Source: Aliivibrio sp. 1S175 (GTDB lineage: Bacteria; Pseudomonadota; Gammaproteobacteria; Enterobacterales; Vibrionaceae). From it: a stretch of 64,000 nt of DNA. The stretch's first letter is position 1, and each line of letters begins with the position of its first letter. Where the stretch lies: contig NZ_MAJS01000006.1 of NCBI RefSeq assembly GCF_001690985.1, forward strand, positions 426,510 through 490,509, read 5' to 3'. A model generated the notes under the pieces. It did not search any database and was not told the DNA's origin. It was given only the letters and a program-made list of their open reading frames with translations. Made by a program: the position numbers and the translations under genes. Shown in pieces: positions 35,167-46,600 of this stretch.

Positions 35167-36576
35167 ATGTATTTAAAAAAGACCCTATTAGCCGCGGCAA
35201 TTGCGGCAAATGCTTTTGTTACTTTTTCAACCCTTGCTGCTCAACAAGTTGATTTGTTGATTACAGATGCAACGTTATTAACCATGAATGAATCTAAACA
35301 AACATTCGAAAATGGCGTTGTTGCAATTAAAGGTAATAAAATTGTTGCAGTGGGTGACCAAAGCATCGCAAAAAACTACACGGCAAAAATAGTGTTGGAT
35401 GTGGACGGAGACATTGTTTTACCCGGTTTAATCAACACGCATACCCATGCTTCAATGACGGTGTTTCGTTCATTAGGTGATGATGTTCCTGATCGTTTGC
35501 ATCGTTATATTTTTCCTCTAGAGAAAAAACTAGTGTCACGCGATATGGTTCGCATTGGTGCTAACTTAGGTAATGTAGAGATGGTTAAGGGTGGGGTAAC
35601 CACTTATGCGGATATGTATTATTTTGAAGATGAAGTTGCAAAGACCGTCGACAAAATTGGCATGCGCGCTATTTTAGGTGAAAGCGTTATTAAATTCCCA
35701 GTTGCCGATGCAGCAAATGCAGACGAGGGGATTCAGTACGCACTAAACTTTATCGAAGAATATAAAGATCATCCTCGTATCACACCAGCATTTGCTCCTC
35801 ATGCTCCATATACAAATACAACGGAGACGCTACAAAAAATTGCAAAACTATCATTAGAGCTAGACGTTCCAGTAATGATCCACCTAGCTGAATCTCATCG
35901 TGAAGAAGAAGTGATCGCTGAGCGTGCAAACGGCATGTCTCCTGTTGAATACATGCATAGTATTGGTGCGCTAAATAAAAACCTTATTGGTGCACACATG
36001 ATCCTTGTTGATGATAAAGACATTGAATTAGTAAAAGAATCAGACATGGGTGTTGCTCATAACATGAGCGCAAACATTAAATCAGCGAAAGGCGTTTCTC
36101 CAGCGCTTAAAATGTATGATGAAAATGTGCGTATTGGTTTAGGTACCGATGGTCCAATGTCAGGCAATACATTAAGTATCATTGATGAGTTTAACCAAGT
36201 TGCTAAAGTACATAAGCTAGTAAATAAAGACCGTGCGGCTATGCCTCCAATCAAGGTGATTGATATGGCAACAATGGGCGCAGCAAAAGCACTTCATATG
36301 GAAGATAAAATTGGTTCTATTGAAGTGGGTAAATTAGCGGATATCATTGTTGTTGATACTAAGGCACCCAATATGTTGCCGGTATATAACCCATATTCAG
36401 CATTGGTTTATTCTGCAAATTCAGGCAATGTTCGTCATACGATTGTTGATGGCAATATCTTAATGAAAGATCGTGAGATGCTGACGGTTGATGAAGAACA
36501 AATCAGACAAGAAGTCATTGAGTTTACAAAAATAGTACGTAAGACTGTTGTTGAAAGCGGTGAAGTTGTTCAATAA
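35167..36576 (+). CDS. Exported amidohydrolase (TRZ/ATZ, MTA/SAH-deaminase-like)
   Basis: 469-aa metal-dependent amidohydrolase. Metal-ligand motifs are visible: LINTHTHASM (H92, H94), VMIHLAESH, a later GAHMIL, and the catalytic Asp in GLGTDGPMSGN. The overall pattern matches 5'-methylthioadenosine/S-adenosylhomocysteine deaminases and the related TRZ/ATZ group. It carries a signal peptide (1-25, ending TLAA), so it appears periplasmic, unlike the usual cytoplasmic enzymes. This suggests deamination of an external nucleoside or heterocycle before uptake; the substrate is inference. The divergent symporter is not obviously related. Confidence 0.82.
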   Translation: MYLKKTLLAAAIAANAFVTFSTLAAQQVDLLITDATLLTMNESKQTFENGVVAIKGNKIVAVGDQSIAKNYTAKIVLDVDGDIVLPGLINTHTHASMTVFRSLGDDVPDRLHRYIFPLEKKLVSRDMVRIGANLGNVEMVKGGVTTYADMYYFEDEVAKTVDKIGMRAILGESVIKFPVADAANADEGIQYALNFIEEYKDHPRITPAFAPHAPYTNTTETLQKIAKLSLELDVPVMIHLAESHREEEVIAERANGMSPVEYMHSIGALNKNLIGAHMILVDDKDIELVKESDMGVAHNMSANIKSAKGVSPALKMYDENVRIGLGTDGPMSGNTLSIIDEFNQVAKVHKLVNKDRAAMPPIKVIDMATMGAAKALHMEDKIGSIEVGKLADIIVVDTKAPNMLPVYNPYSALVYSANSGNVRHTIVDGNILMKDREMLTVDEEQIRQEVIEFTKIVRKTVVESGEVVQ

Positions 36577-36605
36577 TTATCTGATTTAAAGTGATTAATA
36601 ATGTT

Positions 36606-36633
36606 AAGAGTCGATTTTTCGGCTCTTTTTTTT
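36606..36633 (+). terminator. Terminator after the amidohydrolase gene
   Basis: Stem AAGAGTCG / CGGCTCTT with one G-T pair and a run of T. Confidence 0.8.
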
Positions 36634-36718
36634 CGCCTCTAATTAATTGGCTGTAACTTGATATTCATTTATTGAAGACTAGTATCAAAGTAATAGTATG
36701 TTTTTATTAGGGGACTTC

Positions 36719-38260
36719 ATGAACAGATTGAATGTTTTACTTACTACTTGTTTAGTGTGTGCGTCTTTTGGCGTGTATGCATCTAAGAGTGTAAAGAATC
36801 ACATTGATGAATATGAATCTCAATTGTTTTATCCTGAAATAATTTCTGATTTTTATCCTAAATCCCAACTTAAATGGCAATTAGTTAAAGACAGAAAAGA
36901 ATTAAAAAACCAATTAGGCTTACTTGTGTTAGCTGATGTGAATGATGATCTCCAAGAGAGATATGATCTTTTGCAAAACACACAAGGATTAGAATTTGAT
37001 ATTTTAGCGACAGATACGTTGTTATACCTTTCGGTATATAAAGAGTTGGTATCTAAACATGGAACTAAATGGTTATTTGGAGGGCGGTTAAATGGAAGTA
37101 TTGGCCAACCATCAACTCTTGCTGTCGAGACGATGACTCAACACTTTGAAAAAAATAATTTATCTCAATTAGTCGTACAACTACAGCCACAGTCTGAACA
37201 GTATGAAGAATTATATGAGCAGTTATACTATTATTATGACCCAGATAATCAAGAATCACCTAAACTTTACACCTCTCGATTATTAAAACCAAATCTATTA
37301 ATACCTTATAAATCACTGATTTATAGATTGATCGTGTCGGGTGATTTAAGTGAAGAACAGGCTGAATATTTCTTAAAAAAAGACAGTGATGTTTATAATG
37401 AAGAACTCGTTGTTGTGGTGAAAGCTTTTCAAAAAAGACATGGTTTAGTTGTCGATGGCATTATAGGAAAAAAAACACTTTATTGGCTAAACATGAGTTC
37501 GAATGAAAGAGTTCGGATTATGGCACTTAATATTCAACGATTACGTTTATGGGAAGAGAAGAGTAATCGATTTGTATTGGTAAACATACCGTCTTATGAA
37601 ATGGGGTACTTTCAAGAAGGTGAATTAATTTTTAAAAGTAAAGTGATTGTAGGTAAACCAGCCAGAAGAACGCCTTTATTTACCACTAGATTAGATTCGA
37701 TTGTCTTTAATCCAAAATGGAAAGTACCGACTAAGATCATGAGGGAAGATATATTACCTAAAGCATTTGATGATAAAGAGTATCTTACAGAGCATAATTT
37801 TGAAGTACTCCCGTCATGGTTAAGTAATAACGTAATACCTTTTGAAAATATTGAATGGGAAGGAATGACCGCAGATAACTTTCCATATAAATTAAGACAA
37901 AAGGCGGGAGGTTCGAATGCATTAGGTCGTTATAAATTTAATACGCCGAATAGAAATGCTATTTATTTACATGACACGCCAACAAGGTCATTGTTTAAAA
38001 AACAGCATAGAGCATATAGCTCAGGCTGTATTAGAGTAGAAAAAGCGTCAGAATTTGCTCAGCTATTAATGAAAGAATCTAATTTTACTGCGAAAGATTA
38101 CACGAAATATCATCGATTACCAAAAACAAATACGGTAGGGCTATCACAAAAAATAGCGGTATATACTATTTATCAGACTTCGTGGATTGATGATAAAAAT
38201 ACCATTCAGTTTAGAAATGACATCTATAAATACGATGAATGGAGTAAGAGTAAAAATTGA
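36719..38260 (+). CDS. ldtD: L,D-transpeptidase (LdtD/YcbB-type)
   Basis: Periplasmic cell-wall enzyme (513 aa) that makes 3-3 crosslinks between peptidoglycan stems. A signal peptide ends near VYAS. A helical scaffold domain follows, then a peptidoglycan-binding segment (VVKAFQKRHGLVVDGIIG). The YkuD catalytic domain carries IYLHDTP and SSGCIRV with nucleophile C437. Length and domain order fit E. coli YcbB. The start is set at 36719 (TAGGGGAC ribosome-binding site just upstream); an ATG at 36698 would add seven residues before the signal peptide. The next gene is mepK, as ycbB-ycbK in E. coli. Confidence 0.9.
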   Translation: MNRLNVLLTTCLVCASFGVYASKSVKNHIDEYESQLFYPEIISDFYPKSQLKWQLVKDRKELKNQLGLLVLADVNDDLQERYDLLQNTQGLEFDILATDTLLYLSVYKELVSKHGTKWLFGGRLNGSIGQPSTLAVETMTQHFEKNNLSQLVVQLQPQSEQYEELYEQLYYYYDPDNQESPKLYTSRLLKPNLLIPYKSLIYRLIVSGDLSEEQAEYFLKKDSDVYNEELVVVVKAFQKRHGLVVDGIIGKKTLYWLNMSSNERVRIMALNIQRLRLWEEKSNRFVLVNIPSYEMGYFQEGELIFKSKVIVGKPARRTPLFTTRLDSIVFNPKWKVPTKIMREDILPKAFDDKEYLTEHNFEVLPSWLSNNVIPFENIEWEGMTADNFPYKLRQKAGGSNALGRYKFNTPNRNAIYLHDTPTRSLFKKQHRAYSSGCIRVEKASEFAQLLMKESNFTAKDYTKYHRLPKTNTVGLSQKIAVYTIYQTSWIDDKNTIQFRNDIYKYDEWSKSKN

Positions 38261-38436
38261 CCTATTTTTGACATAGGTTAAAACGTGACACAAACTCTTT
38301 GTTGTTCAATAAGTAAGCGCTTTTCTGGGGGTATAACCTTAATTATTCGCTTGTACAATATTTGACCATGCCACTTCAAGTGTGTATCTTTGCGCTCAGT
38401 TATTGATTCTTCTATCTGTAAGTGAGTTATTTATAC

Positions 38437-38988
38437 ATGTCTGAGTTTGATTCTATGCGTCGTAAAATACTGCTTGGTGGCGTTGCTACTGCAGGTTTAA
38501 GTTTATTTCCATCAATTTCTTTTGCATCACAATTTGCGGAATCACCAAGAGAATTAGCATTCCAAAATTTACATACTGGTGAGAAACTACAAAGCGAGTA
38601 TTTTAATGGACGACGATATTCAAACTCAGAATTACTTAAATTAAATCATTTATGCCGAGATTTTCGTCGAAATGAAAGTATTGAAATGGACACTGGGCTG
38701 TTTGACCAACTGTCAGCGATTCAAAAAGTCATTGGATGTGACACTCAGGTACAAATAATATCTGGCTATCGTTCACCGGCAACCAATGAAATGCTGCGTG
38801 GTAAATCACATGGTGGAGTGGCTAAGAAAAGCATGCACATGTTAGGAAAAGCAATGGATTTCCGCCTAGAAGGTGTGCCGTTGGATGAAGTAAGAAAAGC
38901 CGCGTTATCATTAAAAGCGGGCGGAGTAGGATATTATCCTGGCAGTAACTTTGTTCATATCGACACGGGACGAGTTCGTTTCTGGTAA
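38437..38988 (+). CDS. mepK: MepK-like murein endopeptidase (YcbK, DUF882)
   Basis: 183-aa exported peptidase. In E. coli MepK cleaves 3-3 (L,D) crosslinks, the product of the LdtD enzyme encoded upstream. The N-terminus contains twin arginines followed by a hydrophobic stretch (MRRKILLGGVATAGLSLFPS), suggesting Tat export as for E. coli YcbK. The zinc ligands lie in SGYRSPATN, the KAMDFRL Asp, and NFVHIDTG. I choose the ATG at 38437; a GTG at 38422 would give a five-residue longer form. The pair is 176 bp apart, enough for a separate promoter. Confidence 0.92.
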   Translation: MSEFDSMRRKILLGGVATAGLSLFPSISFASQFAESPRELAFQNLHTGEKLQSEYFNGRRYSNSELLKLNHLCRDFRRNESIEMDTGLFDQLSAIQKVIGCDTQVQIISGYRSPATNEMLRGKSHGGVAKKSMHMLGKAMDFRLEGVPLDEVRKAALSLKAGGVGYYPGSNFVHIDTGRVRFW

Positions 38989-39018
38989 TTCCTCGGTATT
39001 TAAAAATAACAAACATAA

Positions 39019-39049
39019 AAAATGGCGACCATAATGGTCGCCATTTTTG
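39019..39049. terminator. Bidirectional terminator between mepK and asnS
   Basis: Stem AAATGGCGACC / GGTCGCCATTT with A-run and T-run on either side. Confidence 0.95.
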
Positions 39050-39110
39050 TATTCATTACTATCTACTTAATCTATTCTTACAGAGCTAATGCTCTATAAG
39101 AATAAGCCAA

Positions 39111-40511
39111 TTAGAAGTTAGCTGAACGTGGAGTACGTGGGAACGGGATAACGTCACGAACGTTGCCCATACCAGTTACGTAAGACACTAGACGCTCAAA
39201 GCCAAGACCGAAGCCAGCGTGAGGCACAGTACCGTAACGACGTAAATCGCGGTACCAAGTCATGTGTTCAGGGTCGATACCCATTTCAATCATACGTGCA
39301 TCAAGAACGTCTAAACGCTCTTCACGTTGAGAACCACCGATGATCTCACCAATGCCTGGTGCAAGAACATCCATCGCAGCAACCGTCTTACCATCGTCAT
39401 TTTGACGCATGTAGAATGCTTTAATGTCTTTAGGGTAGTTTTTAACGATAACAGGTGCTTTGAAATGTTCTTCAGCAAGGAAACGCTCATGCTCAGAAGA
39501 CATATCGATGCCCCACTCAACGTCGAATTCAAATTTCTTACCAGAGTCGATAAGGATTTGGATTGCGTCAGTGTAATCAACTTGTGCAAAATCAGAGCTT
39601 ACAAATTGTTCTAGACGAGTGATTGCTTCTTTATCAATGCGAGAAGCAAAGAATTCTAAGTCATCACGACGCTCAGCAAGAACCGCTTCGAATACATATT
39701 TAAGCATGTCTTCAGCCAGTTTAGCTACATCATCAAGAGTAGCAAAAGCAACTTCAGGTTCAACCATCCAGAATTCAGCTAGGTGGCGACTTGTGTGTGA
39801 GTTTTCAGCACGGAAAGTCGGACCAAATGTGTATACTTTGCTTAATGCACAAGCGTAAGTTTCCGCATTTAATTGACCAGAAACAGTAAGGAATGTTTCT
39901 TTACCAAAGAAATCTTTGTCGTAATCAACATTGCCTTTGTCATCAAGAGGAACGTTCGCGTGATCTAATGTAGAAACGCGGAACATCTCACCAGCACCTT
40001 CAGCATCAGATGATGTGATTAGTGGTGCAGACATCCATAAGTAACCTTGTTCGTGGTAGAAGCGGTGAATCGCTTGAGACAAACAGTTACGAACACGTGC
40101 AACCGCGCCAATCACGTTAGTACGTGGGCGAAGGTGAGCAACTTCTCGTAAATACTCAATTGAGTGACGAGTTTTCGCCATTGGGTATGTATCTGGGTCT
40201 TCAACTAAACCAACTACTTTTACTGCTGTTGCAGCAAGCTCAAAATCTTGGCCTTTAGCAGGAGATGCAACGATAGTACCTGTAACTTCAACAGAACAAC
40301 CTGTTGTTAGTTTTAGGACTTCTTCATTGTAATTATTTAAGTCATTAGGAACTACGGCCTGAATCGGATCGAAACAAGAACCGTCATAAATAGCTAGGAA
40401 TGAGATCCCAGCTTTAGAGTCGCGACGTGAACGGATCCAACCGCGAACAGTGACTTCACTGTCAACCGCTAGTTTGCCGCTTAATACGTCTGTTACAGGC
40501 GCGTAAGTCAT
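39111..40511 (-). CDS. asnS: Asparaginyl-tRNA synthetase
   Basis: Class IIb aminoacyl-tRNA synthetase that charges tRNA-Asn in the cytoplasm. The anticodon-binding OB fold ([20 protein letters not shown]) forms the N-terminus. Motif 2 ([20 protein letters not shown]) and motif 3 ([10 protein letters not shown]) are clear. The start is taken at the ATG at 40511 (MTYAPVTDV), giving 466 aa, the exact length of E. coli AsnRS. ATGs at 40529 and a longer frame to 40598 are in the leader and read as non-conserved sequence. It is an essential single gene, divergent from queD. Confidence 0.95.
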   Translation of the reverse strand: MTYAPVTDVLSGKLAVDSEVTVRGWIRSRRDSKAGISFLAIYDGSCFDPIQAVVPNDLNNYNEEVLKLTTGCSVEVTGTIVASPAKGQDFELAATAVKVVGLVEDPDTYPMAKTRHSIEYLREVAHLRPRTNVIGAVARVRNCLSQAIHRFYHEQGYLWMSAPLITSSDAEGAGEMFRVSTLDHANVPLDDKGNVDYDKDFFGKETFLTVSGQLNAETYACALSKVYTFGPTFRAENSHTSRHLAEFWMVEPEVAFATLDDVAKLAEDMLKYVFEAVLAERRDDLEFFASRIDKEAITRLEQFVSSDFAQVDYTDAIQILIDSGKKFEFDVEWGIDMSSEHERFLAEEHFKAPVIVKNYPKDIKAFYMRQNDDGKTVAAMDVLAPGIGEIIGGSQREERLDVLDARMIEMGIDPEHMTWYRDLRRYGTVPHAGFGLGFERLVSYVTGMGNVRDVIPFPRTPRSANF

Positions 40512-40778
40512 GTTAATTACATTCTCCATTGTTGTGCTACGTGCACGAATATTTTTTATTTCAGAAAGACATATTACCTTTCTTATTAATAGCTTCAAGT
40601 GTTGTTATGCGATAAAGATAAAAATTCCGGATTAGAATCAATTTTCGGCATGAATTAGCCGAAAAAACCACCAATATTACACGCTTATAGGGAACTTACT
40701 GGTTGTGAGTCTTGTTGTTTAGTAGGGAAGTAGAGTACTATCCCTGCTTCATAATATAGGTAATAGAGATTTTAACTA

Positions 40779-41141
40779 ATGACAACTGAACTATATAAAG
40801 ACTTCATGTTTGAAGCAGCACACCATTTACCACATGTACCAGAAGGTCATAAATGCGGTCGTCTTCATGGTCACTCTTTTTTAGTTCGTTTGTATGTTGA
40901 AGGTGAAGTAGACCAACATACGGGTTGGGTAATTGATTTCTCTGAAATTAAAGCCGCATTTAAACCAACGTATGATCGCCTTGATCACTATTACTTAAAC
41001 GACATTGAAGGGTTAGAAAACCCAACAAGTGAAGTATTAGCTAAGTGGATTTGGAACGAAGTGAAACCAACACTTCCATTGCTAAGCAAAATTGAAATTA
41101 AAGAAACCTGTACGGCGGGTTGTACTTACCGCGGTCAGTAA
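40779..41141 (+). CDS. queD: QueD, 6-carboxy-5,6,7,8-tetrahydropterin synthase
   Basis: 120-aa enzyme of queuosine biosynthesis that converts dihydroneopterin triphosphate to 6-carboxytetrahydropterin. The zinc-binding histidines lie in [10 protein letters not shown] and RLHGHSF, and the catalytic Cys in [10 protein letters not shown]. The conserved Glu is in [12 protein letters not shown]. Length fits E. coli QueD (121 aa). A 5' leader hairpin (AGTAGGGA/TCCCTGCT, about 40721-40748) is present, but no preQ1 riboswitch was recognised. Confidence 0.93.
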   Translation: MTTELYKDFMFEAAHHLPHVPEGHKCGRLHGHSFLVRLYVEGEVDQHTGWVIDFSEIKAAFKPTYDRLDHYYLNDIEGLENPTSEVLAKWIWNEVKPTLPLLSKIEIKETCTAGCTYRGQ

Positions 41142-41169
41142 TCAAATGTGGTTTTAAGCCAATAATTAG

Positions 41170-41197
41170 AAGGCGTCTATTATCAGACGCCTTTTTT
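41170..41197 (+). terminator. Terminator after queD
   Basis: Stem AAGGCGTCT / AGACGCCTT and a T-run; it overlaps the stop codon of the convergent gene by two bases. Confidence 0.85.
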
Positions 41198-42212
41198 ACG
41201 CCTGTCGTATACGTGCAGTAATAGAAACCAAAGCATGATCGGTACTGAATTGGTCAATCTCGAATCTTGGATTCACAATGTGCTGGTCTGTTACTGTGTA
41301 ATCAACAACTTCTAAAATATTGCCCGAAAATGAGCTATCAAATTCGTTAGATAACAAGATGTAATCCAATACCGAGCCTTTTGCTCCGTAATAATGGGTA
41401 CTTACTCGCTCTTCCAATAAATCTGCGCCCTTTAACCCACAGTAAATATCCCAACTGTCTTTAAGCTGAAATCGAGTTAAATAATCAGTACTAAATTTAT
41501 CAAACCGTAACTCATGAGACAGTAGTCCTTTAAATTCATCATGAAACAAAGGCTTATTAAAATCACCCATCATAATCACGGGTTGGTTTGATTCTTTACG
41601 TTGTTGAATTATATGATTATGTAAGATATTCGCTTCTAGTCCACGCTGAACAGTCGAAAGCCAAGAGCCTAACTGTTCATCATGAAGTTGATGAAGAGGA
41701 GAGCTGTTTACTTTATCCGTTTCGTTATTCTCTTCTGGCTCTTTAGGACGCTGAGACTTGAAATGCACCACATAACAGTCAGTAATACCAAGATGAGGCA
41801 GTTCAATAGAGGCATGGACAGGCACACGATTAAATTCAAATTCAATCCCAAAACGTTTTAATTGTTCTGGTTCTGCAATCACTGGTTGAGCATTTAGAAT
41901 TGGATAACGCGAAGCAAAGGCAACAACAGGGGAGTTGAAAACATAGCCATCTTCAGATTTTGGCTCATCGACAGTAGCAAAATATGAATAGCCAAGTTCG
42001 TTAACTAAAGCCTCTAAAGCGCTTGGACTAAAGACTTCTTGAAACCCAATCACATCAGAGTTTAATGCCGTGATCTTATCCTTAAACCAGCCCTGTTTTT
42101 TCAGCCATTCATCTTGAGTTAGTATATTTTCAAAATCGTAATACGCATTAGGCGGCTCAACAAAGTTGAACATATTGATGGTGGTAAACGTTAGGCTTTC
42201 AGGAGATGGCAA
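41196..42212 (-). CDS. Endonuclease/exonuclease/phosphatase (EEP) family protein
   Basis: 338-aa hydrolase of the DNase I-like/EEP fold. Active-site motifs are in order: FTTINMFNF (strand 1, Asn), DVIGFQEV (Glu), YVVHFKSQRP, MMGDFNKP (Asp, Asn), VLDYILLS and STDHALVS (Asp-His). It therefore looks catalytically complete. No signal peptide is seen. The TTG at 42212 is chosen because the first beta strand would be lost with a later ATG. No strong ribosome-binding site is visible. The substrate (nucleic acid, lipid phosphate or other) is not defined. Confidence 0.8.
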   Translation of the reverse strand: MPSPESLTFTTINMFNFVEPPNAYYDFENILTQDEWLKKQGWFKDKITALNSDVIGFQEVFSPSALEALVNELGYSYFATVDEPKSEDGYVFNSPVVAFASRYPILNAQPVIAEPEQLKRFGIEFEFNRVPVHASIELPHLGITDCYVVHFKSQRPKEPEENNETDKVNSSPLHQLHDEQLGSWLSTVQRGLEANILHNHIIQQRKESNQPVIMMGDFNKPLFHDEFKGLLSHELRFDKFSTDYLTRFQLKDSWDIYCGLKGADLLEERVSTHYYGAKGSVLDYILLSNEFDSSFSGNILEVVDYTVTDQHIVNPRFEIDQFSTDHALVSITARIRQA

Positions 42213-42396
42213 ATTAGATACTCATGTTGTGGTTATCGATGGAATCGACGTTTATTAAATAAAGTATAACAGCATGAAGTAAGGTCAACACCTGCTAATA
42301 GTTTTAAGTTTAAACGCTTATAAAAGTACATAGTTTCTCTCCCAGATGGTATAAAAGGGGTATCGTCTTCTCTATCCATCAAACAAGTTGATATAT

Positions 42397-43641
42397 ATGC
42401 GTATTTTACATACTTCTGATTGGCACCTAGGTCAAAACTTCTTTACTAAAAGTCGCCGTAATGAGCATCAAAAATTCATTAGCTGGCTACTTGAACAAGT
42501 TCAAGAAAATGCCATTAATGCGGTGATCATTGCAGGAGATGTGTTTGATACGGGCGCGCCACCAAGTTACGCGCGTGAAATGTATAACCAATTTGTGGTG
42601 GAGATGAACAAAGTAAACTGCGAATTGATCGTGCTTGGTGGTAATCATGATTCTGTGTCGACACTCAATGAATCAAAACAACTGTTAGCACATTTAAACG
42701 CACGAGTAATTGCGAATACTAATGATGATTTATCGACTCAATTATTAACACTTCCAAACAGTGACGGTTCTGTCGGTGCTATTTTATGTGCGGTTCCGTT
42801 TATACGGCCACGTGACGTTGTCACTAGTGTGGCGGGCTCAACGGGGGTAGAGAAGCAACAAGCACTCGGCGAAGCGATCAAGCAACACTATCATCAACTG
42901 TATCAAAAAGCGCTAGAGTTAAGATCTGAGTTAGATCTTGATGTTCCGATTATTGCTACGGGTCATTTAACGGCATTAGGCGTTAAACAATCAGATTCAG
43001 TTCGTGATATCTACATTGGCACATTGGATGGGTTTGCTGCCGATGGTTTCCCGCCTGTAGATTACATCGCGTTGGGTCATATTCACCGACCTCAACTTGT
43101 GGCTAAATCTGATCATATTCGTTATTCAGGTTCACCAATCCCATTAAGTTTTGATGAGTTAAAATCTCAAAAACAAGTGGTGATGGTGGAGTTTGATAAA
43201 GCAAGCGTAACTCAAATCTCTCAAATTAATGTGCCTATGTTTCAACAAATGAAAGCATTAAAAGGCGATTTAGAAACGATTGAACAAGAGTTAGCACAAT
43301 TCAAAGAGTGCGAGGAAACGACTTGGCTCTGTATTGAAGTGGAAGTACAAGATTACTTATCCGATCTACAACAACGCATTCAAGCACTAACTCAAGATCT
43401 TAACGTTGAAGTGTTGCAACTGCGCCGTGCGAGAAACCGCAGTGAACAAACCCTAGCACAAGAAAAAACAGAAACGTTAGCGGAATTAACGCCGTTTGAT
43501 GTGTTTACCAAGCGGATAGAGCAAGAGACGTTTGAAACAGAAAAAGAGCAGCAACGCGCAGAAAGAATGACAACCAAATTTAAACAGATTTTGTCAGAAG
43601 TAGAACATAAAGATACCGATTTACAAGAAGGTGATGCATGA
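42397..43641 (+). CDS. sbcD: SbcD, Mre11-like nuclease subunit
   Basis: Nuclease subunit (414 aa) of the SbcCD complex, which cleaves DNA hairpins and processes double-strand ends. Metallophosphoesterase motifs are evident: HTSDWHLG at the start, IAGDVFDTG, LGGNHDS, and the GHIHRP late motif. A C-terminal coiled region binds SbcC. The start is the ATG at 42397 (MRILHTSDWHLG); a TTG three codons upstream is less likely. The stop overlaps the sbcC start (ATGA), so the two are translationally coupled. Confidence 0.95.
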   Translation: MRILHTSDWHLGQNFFTKSRRNEHQKFISWLLEQVQENAINAVIIAGDVFDTGAPPSYAREMYNQFVVEMNKVNCELIVLGGNHDSVSTLNESKQLLAHLNARVIANTNDDLSTQLLTLPNSDGSVGAILCAVPFIRPRDVVTSVAGSTGVEKQQALGEAIKQHYHQLYQKALELRSELDLDVPIIATGHLTALGVKQSDSVRDIYIGTLDGFAADGFPPVDYIALGHIHRPQLVAKSDHIRYSGSPIPLSFDELKSQKQVVMVEFDKASVTQISQINVPMFQQMKALKGDLETIEQELAQFKECEETTWLCIEVEVQDYLSDLQQRIQALTQDLNVEVLQLRRARNRSEQTLAQEKTETLAELTPFDVFTKRIEQETFETEKEQQRAERMTTKFKQILSEVEHKDTDLQEGDA

Positions 43642-46600
43642 GAATTTTAAGCCTAAGTTTTTCAAATTTAAACTCATTAAAAGGTGAGTGGAAAATTGAT
43701 TTCTCAGCGTCGCCTTTTGCTGAAAACGGATTGTTTGCGATTACAGGCCCAACAGGTGCAGGTAAAACGACGATTTTAGATGCGATCTGTTTGGCGCTTT
43801 ATCATAAGACCCCTCGACTGGGTGGTATCTCAACATCAAGCAATGAGATCATGACGCGTGGTACAGCGGAGTGTTCGGCGGAAGTCGAGTTTGAAGTGAA
43901 AGGCAAAGCGTATCGTGCATTTTGGAGTCAACGTCGTTCTCGTGGCAAAGTGGATGGCAATTTACAATCAGCCACCGTTGAGCTTGCAGAAGTGGATTCT
44001 GAAAAAGTATTAGCAACGCAAGTTAAAAAGAAAGATGAGCTAATCAACTCAATTACAGGATTAGATTTCTCTCGATTTACAAAATCCATGATGCTTTCTC
44101 AAGGTCAATTTGCAGCGTTTTTAAATGCGGATGCGAATGATCGGGCCGGTTTATTAGAAGAGCTGACAGGCACTGAGATTTACGGTCAGATCTCTGAAAA
44201 AGTGCATGAGCATTACACCGCATCAAAGCAGAAATTAGCAGAGCTTAAAGCGAAAGCAGAAGGGGTTGAGCTGCTTTCTGAAGAAGATAAGCAAGCCTTA
44301 ATCGACGAGCAAGCTGAACTGCAAACGAACCAAAAACAGCAACAAGCTCAACTTTCAAATTGGCAAGCGCATGTTGAGTGGTGGATTGCAGATGCGAAAA
44401 ATCAACAGCAGTGGCAGCAAGCGGTTGATAATAATCAATTAGCATTAGATAAAGAAAAACAAGCCAGCGAACAATTACATCGCTTAGCGCAAAGTGAACC
44501 TGCTGAAAAACTGCGTGCACCGTATCAATTATGGCAAGAAGCACAAACTCGCTTTGAAGAGTTGGCTAAAGAACTAACACTGACGGAGCAATTACATCAG
44601 AAAACGTCTACTGAGAAAGAAGCAATTGAGCTAACTGTTACGCAATTAAAACAACAATTTGATAGCGTTAAGGTTGAGAGTAAATCGTTAGAAGTATTGA
44701 TTAATGATTCAGTGCAACCGCTAGATACTGCGATTGCACAGTTAACTCAACAATCGCAAGAAAAGCAGCAACAGCTCACGCAAGTGAATACTCGTCTTCA
44801 AGATGGCAGTAATAAACAACAACGATTAGAGGCGTCATTAACAGAGTTAACCTCTAAATTAGCAGTACTAAATAGCTACGTAGACACACATCAATCAGAT
44901 TTAAATTTAGAGCGTTATTTAGGTCAATGGAAGACTCAAGTTAGTTATATTTTACAGCAAGATAAAGAAACTGCATCTTTAGTTAATAAAGTTGAGCAAG
45001 CTAATAAAATAGTCGCAACCTTACTTGAGAGCGTAAATCAAAAAGAAGCGGAATTAACACAAGTTCAAAGCACATTAAATAATGAAACAGAAGCAACGAA
45101 AAACGCTGAACTCGTATTTAAACAGCAACAAGAAAATGGCACTGAAACGGAGTTAACAGAGCAAATCAATGCACTTAATACTCGTCATCATTACCGTGTA
45201 GAGTTGAATCATACTAATAATGAGTTTTTACGTGCTAAAAAAGAGCAACAGACGTTAAGCGAAGCTCAAAAAGCGCAAAGTGAAGCGATTCTAAAATTAG
45301 AAGCTCAGCGTGCTGATCTTGTTATTGCGTGTAAGCAGCAAGATCAACAAATCTTAGATTTAACGACGCTAATTGAGCAAGAAGGTGATTTGGTTAAGTA
45401 TCGTGCTCTATTAGAAAAAGATCATGATTGTCCGTTGTGTGGTTCAACGCATCATCCGTTATTAGAAAAAGCGCAAACATTAGATATTAATGTAACGATA
45501 CAGCGTAAAAAAGAGGCAGAACAAAAGCGAGTTGAGATTGTAGAGCAAGGTCAATTGGTGCGTGAGAAGCTAGATTCATTAAAAGTAAAACAAGAACACA
45601 CCCAAACGCAATTAACTCAATGGCAGCAAACGGCAAAAATAACCAAGCAACAATGGTCATCATTAATGGAAGTAACGCAACTCACTTTAGCGTTGGGGGA
45701 TACCAATGGTATTGCTCAATTTATTACTGAATGTGAAGCGTCGTTACTTACTTTAAATGGGCAGATAAAACAATTACGCCAAGCAGATGAAAAGCGCCGA
45801 GCTCAACAAACTCAATTACAACAAGTTCAGCATCGTCTTGATACGTTAACTAAAGATCTTAATTACGATCGTCAATCACACCAAGCTGCAACTCAGCAAC
45901 TGCAAGATGACAATCAAAAATTAGTACAGTTACAACAACATCAAACAGAATTGAATCAACAGTTAACCACAGAGATTGAGCAAACAGGGTTTACTGCCCC
46001 AGAGTTTACTCAAATTCAATCTTGGTTTGTGCAAAAAGAACAAGATTTACAGCAAATTCAGCAGCAAGTTGAAAATCGTCAAGCTTTGCTTCAGCAGCAG
46101 CAACAAGTACAAAGTGACCAGGTTCATCTAGCAGAACAGTTAGAAGAGCTAAACTCCCAACAGCAAGTGTCTCAAACTGAAGTGCAAAGATTGGCGAGTG
46201 AGTTGGAACAACACCAGCAAAAACGAGTTGAGTTATTTGGTACACAAGAGATCAGAACAGCGCGTACTCTCATGGCTGAAAAACTGACGGTATCAGAGAA
46301 AAATTATCAAGCGGAAGAACAAAAATCACAAACATTGATACAAGATCTTGCGACTTTAAAGGGCAAGCTAAATAGCCTTAAAGAGAGTCATGTAAGCAGT
46401 GAAAAGCTATCGATAGATCGTTCTGATTTATGGAAAGAAGCTTTAGTGCAAAGCCCGTTTGAAACGCTTGGGTTATTCCAATCGGCATTGATTTCAGAAG
46501 AAGATCGTCAACAGCTACTCAGCTTAAAAACTGAAATACAACAAGCGATTGAGCGAACTGGCGCTTTGCTAGAGAGTGCACTGCAAATCAAAGAACAACA

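Noticed and set aside
40681-40778. PreQ1 riboswitch before queD
   Set aside because: A hairpin is present, but no preQ1 aptamer pattern such as a conserved CUAG/A-rich pseudoknot was seen.
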